DNA from: Pyrus communis
Taxonomy: Eukaryota > Streptophyta > Magnoliopsida > Rosales > Rosaceae
DNA length: 64,000 nt
Direction: 5' to 3'
NCBI RefSeq assembly: GCF_963583255.1
Contig: NC_084809.1
Span: forward strand, 7,816,215-7,880,214
Shown: positions 12,877-25,860 of the stretch, piece by piece
Layout of the letters: each line of letters starts with the position of its first letter
Position numbering within the stretch: position 1 is the first letter of the stretch
Notes under the pieces: generated by a model
Told to the model about the DNA's origin: nothing
Databases searched by the model: none
The model's input: only the letters and a program-made list of their open reading frames with translations
Position numbers and translations under genes: made by a program

Positions 12877-14198
12877 TCCATAGAGATTGAGCAATTTTGG
12901 TTTCTTTGATAGGTAAATTCGAGCTCTGTATACTGAAGATCTTTCATCTTTTCCCATGCGTATTACCATGTAATCATTTTCTAAATACGGGGCAGGCGAC
13001 TTTCTGTTTTCCTTGCCAGCCATGTAAAATCTGTACCTACTTCTTATTTATTATTTAATATAGGTGCTCATTTTAACTCCGTGCAGCTTTAAAGGTTACA
13101 CGGTCAGGAATCAGAGACGCAAGAGTAACTTGACAAGAGGCGTTTTCTACCTCAGATTCTTAGACAAGGCTGACCGGATGGTATGTTGTATTCACCAGCC
13201 ATGTGCTCGACTCATTTACGGACATTTTTGTAAGCGAAAACGTCTCAGGCATGACGAGGTAGTCCCTGCCAAGTGAAATACCCCGCCTTGATGGGCCGTT
13301 TAGTCTTGACAGCTACAACGAGCAATTTCAGAATTCCAATTTTCGTACTGAGCCGTAGTTTTTCTCTGTTTTTTTCCTGATTATTTGTTAGTGTACGTGT
13401 ATTTCTTGTACTTTACAAGGTTCTTCTCATCTTGTCTCTAACCCCTTAGCCTTTAGGGAAGGAAGCTTTCTTGTAAGAATTTCGCAGAGGCCGTGCCTTG
13501 CAAGTTCTAGTGTTACACTTTTGGGTTGTTTCCCCTTAGTCCTCCAAACTATTTTTCGTGCCAAGTTGGCGTCTAAGTTTTTAGTGTGTACTGCTGGGGA
13601 CAAGGACGCTCGTTACAAAAGTTGACATAAGTGAATCGGCCAGGGCACGATGCAGTTTGGCTCGGGTTTTGGACGGAATTGCACATCAGATTGACCTCTC
13701 AGTTTGAACATTCTTCAAAACGAGTAACCGAGTTTCAGTCATCGGTACTGTCTTTGGTAATGACGGTAACTCATCACACATCACTGCCCTCAATAGTTAG
13801 CACAATTCAATTGGAGATAATTCCTATAGAGTGCCAGATTTTGATAAGTGGTACGAGAGAAAAAAATTTAAGAGAGATTTCATAGCAAGAGCTTAAAACT
13901 GCTCATAACATCTCACCAAAATTTGAACAGTGCCTAAATCAAAACTAAGTAAAATGAAGGAATCTGTAAAGAATCCTGCGTACACCAATTATGCTACAAC
14001 AACCTTGAGTTTCCCCCAGCAGATCGAAAACGATAACAAAAGCATGTCTTACATGGGCAGTAATGCACATTTCAGCTCTCGCCTCCACGTTTTACATCCA
14101 AGGTTGGTTTGCTAACTGGGAAACGTTATGACCTTGCTGGCGTCAAGAGTCCATCTGGAGATATGCTTGAGTAAACTGTATTAGCAGACACCCAACGT
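12877..14198. other. Convergent 3' UTRs of RING-CH gene and ERV41-like gene
   Basis: No convincing coding sequence is present. The left part, to roughly 13450, is probably the 3' UTR of the plus-strand RING-CH gene. The part just below 14199 would be the 3' UTR of the minus-strand receptor gene. Short open frames here have no codon or family signature. Polyadenylation sites cannot be fixed from sequence alone. Confidence 0.5.
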
Positions 14199-17100
14199 CT
14201 ATCGGAGTACACTTCTAGCTTTTGGTTTGGCCGTCAATACTTCAACAAACCTGTACATCCATCGATCTAGCATTCCTGATGCAAGAAAAGGAATATAAGA
14301 GTTACAATGAATGGGAAAATTGATGAAAAAGTAACCCTCCCATCTGTAACAAAAATATGGTTAGATTGGAAACTTTGATGGCCTAGACTCTAATAGAGAG
14401 CACATCAACTAGTTGGAACTTCAATAAGCGGAAACGGAAGTTCCAAATCCACAATATATTTTGATTGTGCTGACTTATAAGAAATCATACAGAATGAGAA
14501 GAAAAACCCATACCTGTCAAAGCAAAGGTACCACCCAACACAGCACAAAGCCGAGTGATGAAATGGAGAAAACTGTGGCGTTCTTCTTTGATAGTTACAG
14601 TAATTGGTGAGAGATCATACAAGAAGTATACAGCTGGATACAAACAAACGAACAAACAGGGCCAATAATTAACACCAAGAACCCAATAAAAGGGACAGAC
14701 AAATAAATTTCTCATAAACCAACCTGGCCATGACCTATCAAACTGTTTCATAGGAGAAAAATATTCTGTGACAGAGAACTGATTGGTTGACAAAACTTCT
14801 TTTGAGATATACCTATATTCAGTTGGAACAATCTGCACCGCAACAAAAAGATACATTTTCAGAATCGATCGAGTTTCTAAGTTGTCCATGAAAGCCCTCT
14901 ATTAGAATGTATGTAGAAGAGCATATCTAACAACAAAGTTAGGCCTGCTGATGTCCCATGCAAATTATCTAATTGGTCATGTTCTGAACATTAATGTAGA
15001 ACTTGAAACAAATCCTTTAGTTTTTCTGTTCCTAGCAATTGCATCAGTTCATTTGTATTTGAAAACAATAGTTTCGAGACAGATACTTAATATTCCTAAA
15101 ATGGTCCTCTTCATGTTCAAAACTTATTGCGCTGAACTGATATCAAAATGCCAACTGACCAATGAAGCAAAACTCCATTATACTTTGACAAGGAACTGGC
15201 AGCATGCCATGCCTCTAAGTTCAAGATGTTGAGGCAGAAGAATTGGCAGCATACGGCCCAGGGAGGTGTATAACTTTGTAATGGACTTTAGGTATATTTA
15301 TTTTGATAAAATAAATTCACGTAAAATCCATTTATGAACAAAGACAAAGTATTGCAGACCACTTGATGAAAGAAACGGTATAATTCTTTATTAGAGAGAC
15401 AAGTTCATTGGCTAGGAGTACGCTTTTTGGATGCAAGTCTCTTCCTAGCAGGGAAACTTTCTTGCTTTAAATTTCTCCGATCTGAGTTAAAATATGGGGC
15501 AACTACTCGACCTTGCACAAGTAACAGAAGGTAAAAAAAAATTAACATTTAAAGTTCATTTAAGGGCTTACACGCAAGCAAGCATTCGTGCACAGACATA
15601 TGCATGAAATATGCCAGTGTATATTGCAGATACCTGAGATTTAAATCTACCAAAAAGCTGTATACAAAGGAAGTTGACATATTCAAACCTTTATATAATA
15701 TTTGAATGTGCCACTTGTGTCATGCAAAATACGGTCTGTCCCATCAAGTGGATTGTGAATTCCTGGATATTTTGGGCCAAACGACAAGTCATGAATGATG
15801 TGGCTTACATTTACATTTTGAGATCCTCCGAAAATCTGCACATAAACAGTAAGACATGGAAAAATAAGTTGGGAGCTGTAATTAACTAGAGCCAGCAAGC
15901 TTTACAAATATGCTATAGTGAAAAAAAGCTAGTTGACACAAGACTGATCCACAAAGAATCCCTTTTGATACGACAAGCAAGACAGGGATTACTTTACTCA
16001 AGCGCCTTCAATCCCCATATCATTTCCACACCCAAAAAGGTTGAAAATAGATTTAAATATCAAGTCAAAATGCACCAATCTTATGATTCAGCAGTTCCAA
16101 ATGCCAAAACCCAAATTTATCAAATTTTTCATCCAGGGACCCATAATTTAGATCCACCATAAGTACTTTAGATCAGGCACTGCACTATGCATGTTCTAGA
16201 TCAAATGAAACTCATTCACCACAAAAAAGACAGAAATTGGAAGGAGGAGGCAACAAACATTTTAAGGCAAACTAACCATTTGTGCAACGAAAATGTTTAA
16301 CCCATGAACTGATATATGAAAGTTTCCAGCAACCCTTTGGACGTCTAAAACACCAAAAACCTGCAGCAAAATTTTATATCAGATATATGAAATTTCTGAA
16401 GGAGCAAGTGCAGTCCAATAGTATAAAAAGTGGAGATCTCTGTAACGATGTACCCGGCATCCTTCTCCATTTGCTATTGCATGCTTTACCCTCTTAATGA
16501 GATCTTCTGCAGCTTGATCAAAAGCTCCTTGTGAATGAATTTCCTGGTCCTTATCATCGTGATTATCTTTGCCATCATCTGGTCAACGTTCTTCATCAGA
16601 AAAAGAAAATCCAAAAAGCAAGACATACAACCAAAACAAAATGCAATAATGCAACATGGACAGTACCATGCTTGTGTGAATGCTCCTTTTCAACAAGGTC
16701 AGACAAATATTCAGTGCCGATGATGTGGCCATGACTGTTCAGGCGAAGCTGCAGCCACTCTAAACCGGTTAGGAGAATAACTATGAGAGAGGGGAAGTAT
16801 AGAGACAGATCACCAGTTGCCAATTATAAAAACCAAATCATACTATATAAATGCATAGTCAAAACCTTTGTAATACAATCATCAAAGTTTAGACAGATAG
16901 AACACCTTTTTCTACCATTGTACAAATGCAGTTCATTGCTGTTTGACATGAAACACCATATTACATTGCAGCCCAATAACAGGAAATACATAACAATCAA
17001 TAAAGTCTCTTACTTTCCATATGTTTGTGTCAAGATCTACTTCATGCTTGCCTGACATATCGATTGCATCAACACTCAAGACTGCAATCAAACGTAGAAA

Positions 17101-17677
17101 ACCGAAGTTTATCATCACACAAAGCTACCAAATGATGAACAGAAAACCCTACAAAGAAACCGCCTTTCACTTAAATAGCAAGAGAAAGAACATTCTCACC
17201 ATCACAAGGTAAAGCTGGAAATGTCATATTTATATGAATCGGAAGAGTCTCTCCGCGCTTTAAGTCTACGGACATCTGCCAAAAACACAACCCCTTTCAA
17301 TTAGACAACTTACAATCTCGTAGCATCCATGCATTTCTTTCAATCAATTATCCACTTATTCAACTTAACAAAATCTCCGGAAAACGAAAAGCAACGCATT
17401 AGAAATTCAAACCTGGTGGACGGTGTATGTGGTGAGATAATATCTGAGCTCGTGCACAAACAATGTCGCCATTATAAGCAGCCCAACAACAGAAACTACA
17501 AATTCAAGAAAAGCCAATAAATTTTCGCAATTCACAAAAAACCCAACTCAAAAAATACAAAACCAAACCAAAAAAATCTCAAAAATTACCAAGTGCCCCG
17601 GATTGCGTTTTCTGCAGCAAGTGCTCCTCCGCCCGAGGAAACGCATCCAGGTTCTTTAACGCTTGTCTAACCCTCAT
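14199..17677 (-). CDS. ERV41/ERGIC-type ER-Golgi vesicle cargo receptor
   Basis: Eleven exons encode 352 residues: 17677-17590, 17495-17413, 17275-17200, 17081-17014, 16748-16667, 16578-16454, 16360-16277, 15835-15689, 14832-14724, 14633-14514 and 14275-14199. The protein starts MRVRQALKNLDAFPRAEEH. It has one transmembrane segment near residues 30-50 (VSVVGLLIMATLFVHEL), a long lumenal domain with SVDAIDMSGKHEVD and FGPKYPGIHNPLDG, and a second near the C-terminus (LCAVLGGTFALTGML). Proteins of this family cycle between ER and Golgi in COPII/COPI vesicles and retrieve cargo. The cysteine cluster of ERGIC3/Erv46 is absent. In its place is a His/Asp-rich loop (HSHKHDDGKDNHDDKD, near residue 130). 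With the short length this suggests the ERV41/ERGIC2-like or short plant form rather than true ERV46, so no symbol is given. Confidence 0.92.
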
Positions 17678-18601
17678 TTTTTACCGCGATTTTTACCAAT
17701 AACAACGATAAATTTACCCAAATCCTGCACCATTTTCAAAAATTTCAACTTTTGAAGCATCAAAAAGTAAAACCCCTCGGATTCAATCATTCCGATCAAA
17801 TCAAAATCATGGTGCTTTTATAGAGAGAGAGAGAGAGAGAGAGAGAGAATTGGAATTGAAAAGGGAGGGAGGGGTACCAGTAGATTTTCTTTGAACGAAT
17901 CGCCCAAAAACAGAGAATTTCGCGTTCCAGAAGACCGCAGACCGAAGTCGAAGAATTGAAGCTGTTGGACTCCGTCGGTTTTATAGTTCTGAGCTGGGTT
18001 ATGGTGCGCGCGCGTCTAACTTGGCCTTGTCCTGAACCCGCGCCTCCTCTTTTGCTATTTTGCTTTCTTCAAGATTCAACCATTCAAGGGGTCGTTTATT
18101 TTGGCATAGATGATTGAAAACTCCAAGGTGATCAATTTTCTTGATGGTGGTTCTTGATATATATATATATATATATAATTTATTTTGGTCCACTATTTAA
18201 GAACTTTTTTTCGAGTGTTTCGGGATTAAAATTATGCGACAAGTGTTTAAATGAATCGAAAATTAATTAATAAATTGGAACATTATAATTTAAAGGAGGA
18301 CGAACTAAAATATTAGTGTTTTTGTGCGATAAGGTAGATGAGATTAAAGGAGTCATTTGCTTCTTGTAACTCAAAAGTTATACTTTACTGGCTGAAATTC
18401 AAAATTCGTTTTACTTTGCCCTTGGAATACGATTTTGATCCTAGTTTGCCCCTTGAAATTTGAACGTCGTTTTTATAAAACTCACAATTCGCTCCATATT
18501 ACCTTAGATCTGTTAGTTTCTTATGGGGGTTTAATTTGGGTGAACCAGACTAATCAAATTTATTGCACATGTGACATAGTCTTTTTGGATGTTGGGTCTT
18601 T

Positions 18602-18654
<53 letters not shown>

Positions 18655-19098
18655 TTCAGGGAGAAAAGAGAGTTCACAAGTCAAATGAATGAATTTTGTC
18701 AATGAGTAAAATTGTGACTTTTAATTTATAGAGAGCAAAGTGAAATTAAAATAGAGTTTCAATTAGCGTAGCTATAAATAAACTTTTTGTTAATAAGTAA
18801 TGCTGCCCACACATCCTATTTTATTTCTCATCACCTATTAATTTTTATTCTTTAATTTTCTTCAATTCATTCGATTCGATGACGAAAATTAAAAAAATAT
18901 TTGAGAAGCAAAAAATGGTGTGGGGATATCAGCTTCCTTGAAAATATAATGTCACGTGCAGATGGTATGAAACTTCCCTAGTTCCATCTTAAAGGTCTCC
19001 ACGACCCTAGTTACAACATTAAAAACACGGCGGAAGTACATATACATATGCGGTTGGGTTTCAGTTGAAGATCGTTGAGTTGAGTCTCAGTAGGTCGG
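17678..19098. other. Divergent intergenic region, ERV41-like / MAPR4
   Basis: This stretch is shared by two genes transcribed away from each other. It holds a GA repeat at 17823-17848 in the probable 5' UTR of the receptor gene and TA repeats at 18158-18177 and 18605-18652. AT-rich sequence lies between. No gene or clear transposon boundary was seen. The region contains the promoters of both genes but I cannot mark exact elements. Confidence 0.6.
18605..18652. repeat. (TA)n microsatellite
   Basis: About 24 uninterrupted TA units lie in the region between the receptor gene and MAPR4. Likely length-polymorphic. Confidence 0.95.
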
Positions 19099-22086
19099 AT
19101 GGCGGCAAAGCTGTTAGCAACTTCCCCATTTGTAGGAATTGCGGTACTCGTCTCCCTCGTAGCTCTCTTCGCCTTCTATTACAAGCCCTTCTCCCAACAG
19201 GTCAGAGATCCCCAAAAGCTCGTTCTTTTGTTTCTCTTTTTCTTCACAGAAAACGGAACTCCCCAGCTCAAATTTTTCATGGATTGGGGAGCTGAAGAAA
19301 TTCAAGATTCGATTTTTCTTGGGTTTTCTTTGGAGAATTTGTCTGTGAATTTCGTTTCCGAGATGGGTTTTTGATTTGTTTGGTTGTGTTGGATTTTGAA
19401 TGTTTGAAATTATAGTGCAAAAGTATGTGACTTGATGTTGTTGTTGTGATCTTATAGAGATTGTTCACTGTTGAAGAACTGGCTTTGTACAATGGGACTG
19501 ATGCGAGTTTACCGATTTTTCTAGGAATTCTCGGGTACCCTTTTCGTTTTCTCTCAGTTTAGATGTATGTATTTACACATAATGCAGCACCCTAATGCAA
19601 TTCAAGCACCCAAATGTGTGCATTATGCTAGCTTGGTTAATTATTTAGAACTAAGAGATTGAAGTCTCACACCGTATTGAATTTCGGCAATCAAGCAGAG
19701 CATTTTATATGGTTCCTAAAAATGCCTTGTGAGTATGCACTTACTGATTCCTATAAACTGATCAATATTTTGCGATCAGATTGGTTTTCGATGTGACGAA
19801 AGGAAAATCTCATTACGGTGAGGGTGGGGGGTACAATCATTTTTCTGGAAGGTTTGTTCGCTTATGTAATCCTTTTGAACTTGCATACTTAAATTTTGTC
19901 CTCAGTATTGATTTGTTCTCGATTTTTCCCCAAAACATAGGTTCGGATTAGTTGTGCTAGTCCAAAATTGTTATTCGTTTACATCAATTTCATTGTTATG
20001 GTTCATAACTTGTTAAACGTAACAATTCTTTTATATCCTTTTATGCTTTGTATCTGTGATTCTGTATAGACTTATATATTAACAACTGTTTTCTTTCGCG
20101 TGCAACCCTGCAATCAATCAAGAGATGCTTCACGAGCATTTGTTTCAGGAAACTTTACAGGTAAACAAAGGTTTGGCTTCTTTTTGTCGCTTCTAATTGG
20201 TGATGATTTTATGCAAGTTTGAGGTTTGATAGTTTATGGGCTTGCCTTTGCATTGATTATAAGCTCATTTTCGGGGATTTGATGGAAAGTAATTCTTGAT
20301 GCTATTAAGTGTTAATGTTATAGTAGTAATATAGTATTTGGCATTTTTTTATATTGCAGGAGATGGGCTCACAGACTCATTACGTGGTTTATCAAGTACA
20401 CAGGTAACTCGTCCTTTTTTTCTTCTCTTTCTATCCTAATGTTTTTGGAACCATTCTAGGTTATAAAGGAAGAAAAACTGCTAAAACTTAGGACACTGTC
20501 TATCAAACATCACTACATTTTGAAATCACCGGTTACACGGTAGAAACCAACGTGGTGATGGCATGCCCAATTCACCCTATGAATTCTCATTCAACGATCT
20601 ATGGAGTTAATAACGTTCACCCACACTTGACGATTGTCTAATGCCAAATTGAAGCCCAACTGACTTGTAGTCTGTAGAGTCATTACTTCTAATGTGAAAT
20701 CATTACTGTATGGATTGAATCGAACCTATCTTGTAGAGTTTTGACTACCTCATGTCATGCTTTGCTGTACTATATTTATATCTTTTCCATTTTCTGACAC
20801 ATCCACCTTCAACATGGCATGTTTTGTGACTTTTCTTGATAAAGTTTTGCACTATCGGCCCTTTTTTATTTTTTCACTTTTAAACAGAATAACAATATTA
20901 ATGGACTAATACGTAATATTCAATCCTGTACTAATATGCTAAGTTTCATCAGTTGCTACAAGTTTGATTGTTTTGGTTTTTGTTTGTTCTTTCGTATCTT
21001 TCAGGTGAAGAGTGTCGTTGAATGGAGGGATTTCTACTTTAAAAGTTACATGTGAGTTACAAACATCTGTCTGCTATCTTTGTATTTCGATGAAGTCAGA
21101 AGTTTGAAGATACTGGAAACACAGTCCTATTCGCCAATCTGTTTACTACTTTTTAAACAGTTGGAAACATCTTTGGAGTTTAATAGTTTACATCTACTAC
21201 CAAAATTTTGATTAAATAAAACCGAAAAGTTTACCACAAATCCCCCAAACTTTCTTTGAGGTGGGCAACCCTATTATGATGCAATGTCATCATCATATCC
21301 GCTTTTATATGCCCGTGATTGTGTTGGTAATAAGAGATATTTATGTCTTTCTGAATTTCATACTGCCTTTTCCTTTGAATCATTTATCTTGTAAATGTGT
21401 AGCCGTTTGCGGTTCACAAGACAGACCCCGGTGCCTTGTCCTGTGTCAATCTCGATACTCTTGTTCTTTTGTTCACCATTTTGTTTCAGCGAAGTTATCA
21501 TGTCAAATATATTTGAACTAGATTTGTTTTTGCTTTTCACTATATTGGTATTAGGTCGAAAGGATAATGATATTTTGTAACTGATCTTTCATGGGTTTGA
21601 ATTGTCAGATTTGTAGGGAAACTAGTAGGTCGTTACTATGATTCTCAAGGAAATCCTACAAAATATTTGAAGGGAGTGGAAGCAAAGGCTGCGAGAGGTG
21701 CTCAGCTTTTGGAGAAACAGGAAAATGAAGAAGCGAAGCAACCTGGTTGCAACTCAAGGTGGAGCCAGGATGAGGGTGGAGAGGTACGTATCGCCCTGAA
21801 TTGGAAACATAGATCGAGAACCAAACACTACTTGTGCTCTCATTCAGTTCTTATTATGTAACTTTCGTTATGTGTTTCAATATTGTGCTGCATCTTAGAT
21901 TTATACCTGTTTTATTAGGTTTGGTGCGATGAGGGTGTCCCGAGGTTAGTTCAGAGACCGCTGCAAATGGCTTTGACTGGGAAAATGAGCACACGATGCG
22001 CATGCTTTAATGAAGATCAACTAGACCAACCGGGGTTAAAGATCTACGAAGGATGTGATTATCTTGCCAAGACCTGCCGAGTATAA
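19099..22086 (+). CDS. MAPR4: MAPR4/neudesin-like cytochrome b5-fold heme/steroid-binding protein
   Basis: The protein is 240 residues from eight exons: 19099-19200, 19458-19534, 19780-19851, 20123-20160, 20360-20403, 21005-21051, 21609-21783 and 21919-22086. An N-terminal hydrophobic anchor or signal (residues 8-28) is followed by RLFTVEELALYNGTD, then the cytochrome b5-like core with LVFDVTKGKSHYGEGG, YNHFSGRDASRAF and VVEWRDFYFKSYIFVGKLVGRYYD. The C-terminal part is Cys-rich (STRCACFNEDQ, YEGCDYLAKTCRV). This is the membrane-associated progesterone receptor/neudesin family; in Arabidopsis MAPR4 is, as I recall, AT4G14965, next to FANCD2. Ligand and site of action are not shown by the sequence, but the signal anchor and paired cysteines suggest the secretory pathway. 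Its last exon and 3' UTR are duplicated as a pseudogene at 28965-29361. Confidence 0.92.
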
Positions 22087-22525
22087 AATGAGATCCGTTC
22101 TGGAACTTCCACATTAGAGTATATCGTTCTACATGCCGCCTCACATAGTTGTTGAAGAGGATGAACGAGGGCGGAGTAACAGAAGCATTGTCGATGTGTT
22201 AGGTCTACAATTTTCCTCCTTGCATTACATGGATTTTACAACAAGAACAAGGACATGTATATTTGTATGTTTTCTTTTAATTTATGTTGTGAATTATGTT
22301 TTCTTGCTGCAAGATAATCAATCAGTCAACAAACGTTTCTAAGGCTTGATGGGTCATGTTTGTTTGCATAGCTCTGTGTGGTAAATTGATGAGAATATTG
22401 GAGGGTCGTACGATTTTAGTAGCGTTAACTATTTAGTTTTTACTTTATAGCTTTTGTTTTCAAGCTTTTTTAAAACTACTTTTAACTGTTCAATAGTATC
22501 TTAACAAACAATATTATTTACATTA

Positions 22526-23548
22526 GGGTGTGTTTACTAATCCGTATTCAAATTGAGGGGAATTGAATTGAGGGGGAATTGGAATGAGCTGGAATCAGAA
22601 TTAGATTTTTGGTAAAACATTTACTCTTTCATTGTTTGTTTTTTTTTTTTTTTTTTTTCTGTAGAGATAATTTTTTTTTTTTTAGTAAAACTTTTAGTAC
22701 AAATTTAATATGAAACAATATTTTTTATTTGCTTCTTCATATTTGAGAAGATTCTTAATCACCCTAATTTATTTCCTCTCCTCTCTCTCCCCCACTCCCT
22801 AATCTTTCTCAGCAGCCACTCCCACTTGACCAAAACGCTCTCACCCACACCATCCTCTCCAATACCCACCACCACCACCGTCTCTCGTCCCTCGTCTCCT
22901 TCCCCATCCTCTTCTCTCTCATCCTCCACCGCCTCAACTCACTCCCCCTCATCCACAAGACTCTCCTCATTGCCGACCACATTCTCTCTCATCCTTCTTC
23001 CCTCCCGTTCGTGGCTGTTCACCAAATCCTCGTTGGCAAACGCCCTGGGGAATAAGGGTTTGCCATTCACACTAATCCAAGGAATCAATTTATGACTCGC
23101 ATCCCCAAATTGGTCTACAACATTCGTATAAAGAAGGGTTTGCCGTTCCAAGGCTCATTCAAGAAGAACATGACTTTGCCCGGTGCTCCACCCGGGTCTG
23201 CAATGTGTAAAGGCAGTGTCGTGGTGGTGGTCAAGATGTAAGGAGTTGGCAGATGAGAAACAAAGGAGAGGGTGCGCTACTAGTGGAAGGTACAAGGGTA
23301 TTTTGGGTAGAAATGTTTGATTCCAAAAGAAGGCTTCCTCCGGGAATTCTATTACCACCTCCATGTATGTAATTGAATTCTGGACGATTTAAGGAATTCG
23401 ATTCCGGATTTTTAAGTGGGTCCCACTTACTTTTTCATTCCTTGCATGTTAGTAAGCACTGGAATGCTTCGGGAGGAATGCGATTCCATTTCTTTCCATT
23501 CCACGATTTCGTTTCTTTCCATTCTATTCATGTTTGGTAAACATGCCC
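22526..23548. mobile_element. Non-autonomous TIR element, PIF/Harbinger-like
   Basis: The ends are inverted: GGGTGTGTTTACTAA at the left and TTGGTAAACATGCCC at the right. They are flanked by TTA on the left and TAA on the right, so a 2-3 bp TA-type target duplication is possible. Subterminal regions are rich in GGAATTGNAAT-like motifs. The element has no transposase. It carries a C-rich internal segment (about 22840-23056) with a 70-codon open frame and codon-like bias, perhaps a captured gene fragment. Confidence 0.65.
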
Positions 23549-23559
23549 TAAGGTGGTGG

Positions 23560-23690
23560 GGAAGTAAGCTAAGCCTCACAATGGGCCAGCAATAATGTAG
23601 TTCAAAATTGCTTTTGGTGAAAATCGAACCTAAGACTTTTCACTTACAAGTGAAAGTGAAAATGAATATCACTAGACTGTAATACTAAGT
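23560..23690 (-). mobile_element. tRNA-derived SINE, minus orientation
   Basis: Read on the minus strand, it has an A-box-like CAGTCTAGTGATATTC and a B-box-like TTAGGTTCGATTTTC, then a conserved GGCCCATTGTGAGGCTTAGC. The same body (TTAGGTTCGAATCTC, then GCCCATTGTGTGGCTTTGC) occurs in the SINE at 47402-47552. It abuts the right end of the TIR element at 22526-23548. Boundaries are approximate. Confidence 0.6.
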
Positions 23691-24149
23691 GATGCTTAGT
23701 ACTAAGTCAAGAAGAATATTACTAATATACCATGTTGTGTTTCGGATTCGTGGAAAGTCTCTCTGGTTGGTAAAGAAGATTATTCGTGTCAATACCAAAG
23801 CCCAATTCCCGACCCCAAGGATTTGTCATTTTACATGTCATTTTCCCAACTCTCAGGATGCTGATTCTTCTTCTTTCCTTTTTCAATATATTAATTTGCT
23901 AATCCGTAATCAGAATAAAAAGAATAAAGTACGAATTAAATTGAGGAGAAATAAAAAGGAATGGGAGTAAAAATGAGATTGGTTCCATATCAATTATTTA
24001 CTAATTTACTTAAATCAGAATTAAAAGTAGCTTAATTACTAAACTACCCTTGTTTAAAACATTTTTTCAAGCAAATTAATGAAATTTAACGTTATATCAT
24101 TAATAATTTATCAGGTAAGGTTTTGTTTTAATAAAAAATTATTTAACAA

Positions 24150-25860
24150 AGAGCTAGTTGTTAGTTTTTCTCTTGAACTTGTATAGAGTTACCGATTTCC
24201 CTTATGAACTGTAATTTTAGCCGATTATCTCCTTGAACTTTTGTAATTAGCTCATTTTCTCCATGAACTTTAACTTTAGTTGATTATTCCTCCTAAACTT
24301 TTAGGGTAAAGTACAAAAAACTACCTCAACTATTGGTGTCACGACACTTTCATACCTTATCTTTTAAAATTGACAATGTCATACCTCATATTTAGAATTT
24401 GGTCAAATGTTACACCTTCTGTTACTTGGCCGTTTACCATTCAGTTAAATGTTGACGTGTCTTGATTTGGGATCCACTTTCTACTAAAAAATCATTAAAA
24501 AATTATTAAAAACTAAAAAAAAAAATTTAATATTTTGTAAATATTAAAATAATAATAAAAAGTAAATAAAAAAATAAAAAAAAACCCTTAGTTCGTCCTT
24601 CCCCCTCCCTCTCCTCTCTGTTCTCCCCATCTTTATCTTCTTCCTCCTACCTGCAAACCCAAAAAAAAAAAATAAAAAAGAAAAAAAAAAAATCCAATTT
24701 GTATTCCCCCGCACCCACCCTCAGTTTGTCTTCCTCCCTCCCCACTCCTTCTTCTCCCTCCTGCAACCCAGAAAAAATAAAATAAAAAAACCAGATCCCG
24801 TTGGTGGGAAGATGGGTGCGCATAGAAGGTGGAGGATGGGTGCAAAAGAGGATGTGGAGAATAGATAAAAGTGGTGGATTTGGGGTTGACAAGGGGTTGG
24901 GTTAGGGGGGGGGGGGACGAAATGGGTTCACTTTGGATTTGTTTGTTTTTTTTTTCTTCTCCTTCTTCTTCTTTATGGGTTGAAGGGGTACATGAACTGG
25001 GTTGAGTTGAGTTTATTTTTATTTTCTTCTTCTTCTTCCTCTTCTTCTTCTTTCTGGGTTGGGGGGGGGGAGAGAGGGGGAGGCGAATTGGGTTGGGTTG
25101 GGTTGGATTTTTTTTTTCTTCCTCTTCTTCTTCTTCTTCCTCCTTCTCCTTCTCTTTCTTCTTCTTCCGTAGGGGGGTGTTGATGGGTTTTCAAAAAAAA
25201 AAAAAATTTTTTTTTTCTTCCTCCTTCTCCTTTTTTCCTCTTCTTCTTCTTCTTCTTCCTCCTTCCTCCTTCTCCTTCTCCTTCTTCTTCTTCCACAGGA
25301 GGGGTTGATGGGTTTTCAAATTTAACAAGGGAAGAAGATGAAGTTGGGGAGAGAGAGAGAGGGGGGAACGGACGAAGTGGGATTTTTTTATTTTATTTTT
25401 TTACTTTTCTTTATTATTTTTAAAAATATTTTATTAAAAATTTAATAGAAAGTGGGTCCCGAATCAAGCCACGTCAGCATTTAACTAAAAAGTAAACGGC
25501 CAAGTAACAGAAGGTATAACATTGGACCAAATTCTAAAGATGAGGTATGACATTGTCAATTTTAAAAGATAAGGTATGAAAGTGTCGTGATACCAATAGT
25601 TGAGGTAATTTTTTGTACTTTACCCAAAATTTTACAAATAGCCAATTTTCCCCTAGTGTTAGATTTAAAAAAAATTCATCTATCCAATTTTTTATTTTTT
25701 TTTTGTCCCCATACAATTGTCATGTATTGTCCGCATGATCAAAATACATGAAAATTTTTAAAATCTAACATTAAGAAGAAATCGGCTATTTATAAAAATT
25801 CAAACAATAATCAATTACCATTAAAGTTACAAAAAAATCAACTAATTAAATAAGTTAAAA
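24150..25860. repeat. Repeat block interrupted by a long-TIR element
   Basis: Sequences on both sides of the element at 24304-25625 share diverged motifs in opposite orientation, for example AGCCGATTATCTCC and TTGATTATT on the left against AAATCGGCTATTTAT and AATAATCAA on the right. This suggests an older inverted-repeat element into which the Mutator-like element was inserted. Limits are approximate. Confidence 0.45.
24304..25625. mobile_element. Long-TIR Mutator-like non-autonomous element
   Basis: Left TIR (from GGGTAAAGTACAAAAAACTA) and right TIR (ending TTTTTTGTACTTTACCC) are nearly complementary for roughly 200 bases or more, including TCATACCTTATCTTTTAAAA and CCGTTTAC/GTAAACGG. Nine-base flanks AAACTTTTA (24295-24303) and AAAATTTTA (25626-25634) differ by one base, as expected for an old Mutator-type target duplication. 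The interior is strand-asymmetric: TC/CT-rich near 24590-24770 and 25020-25290, with GGGTTG-rich patches between. There is no transposase. Long frames inside it are low-complexity artefacts. Confidence 0.8.

Noticed and set aside
24973..25308. Lys/Glu- and Ser/Phe-rich open frames of about 70-107 codons on both strands
   Set aside because: They are translations of simple pyrimidine or purine tracts inside the long-TIR element, not genes.
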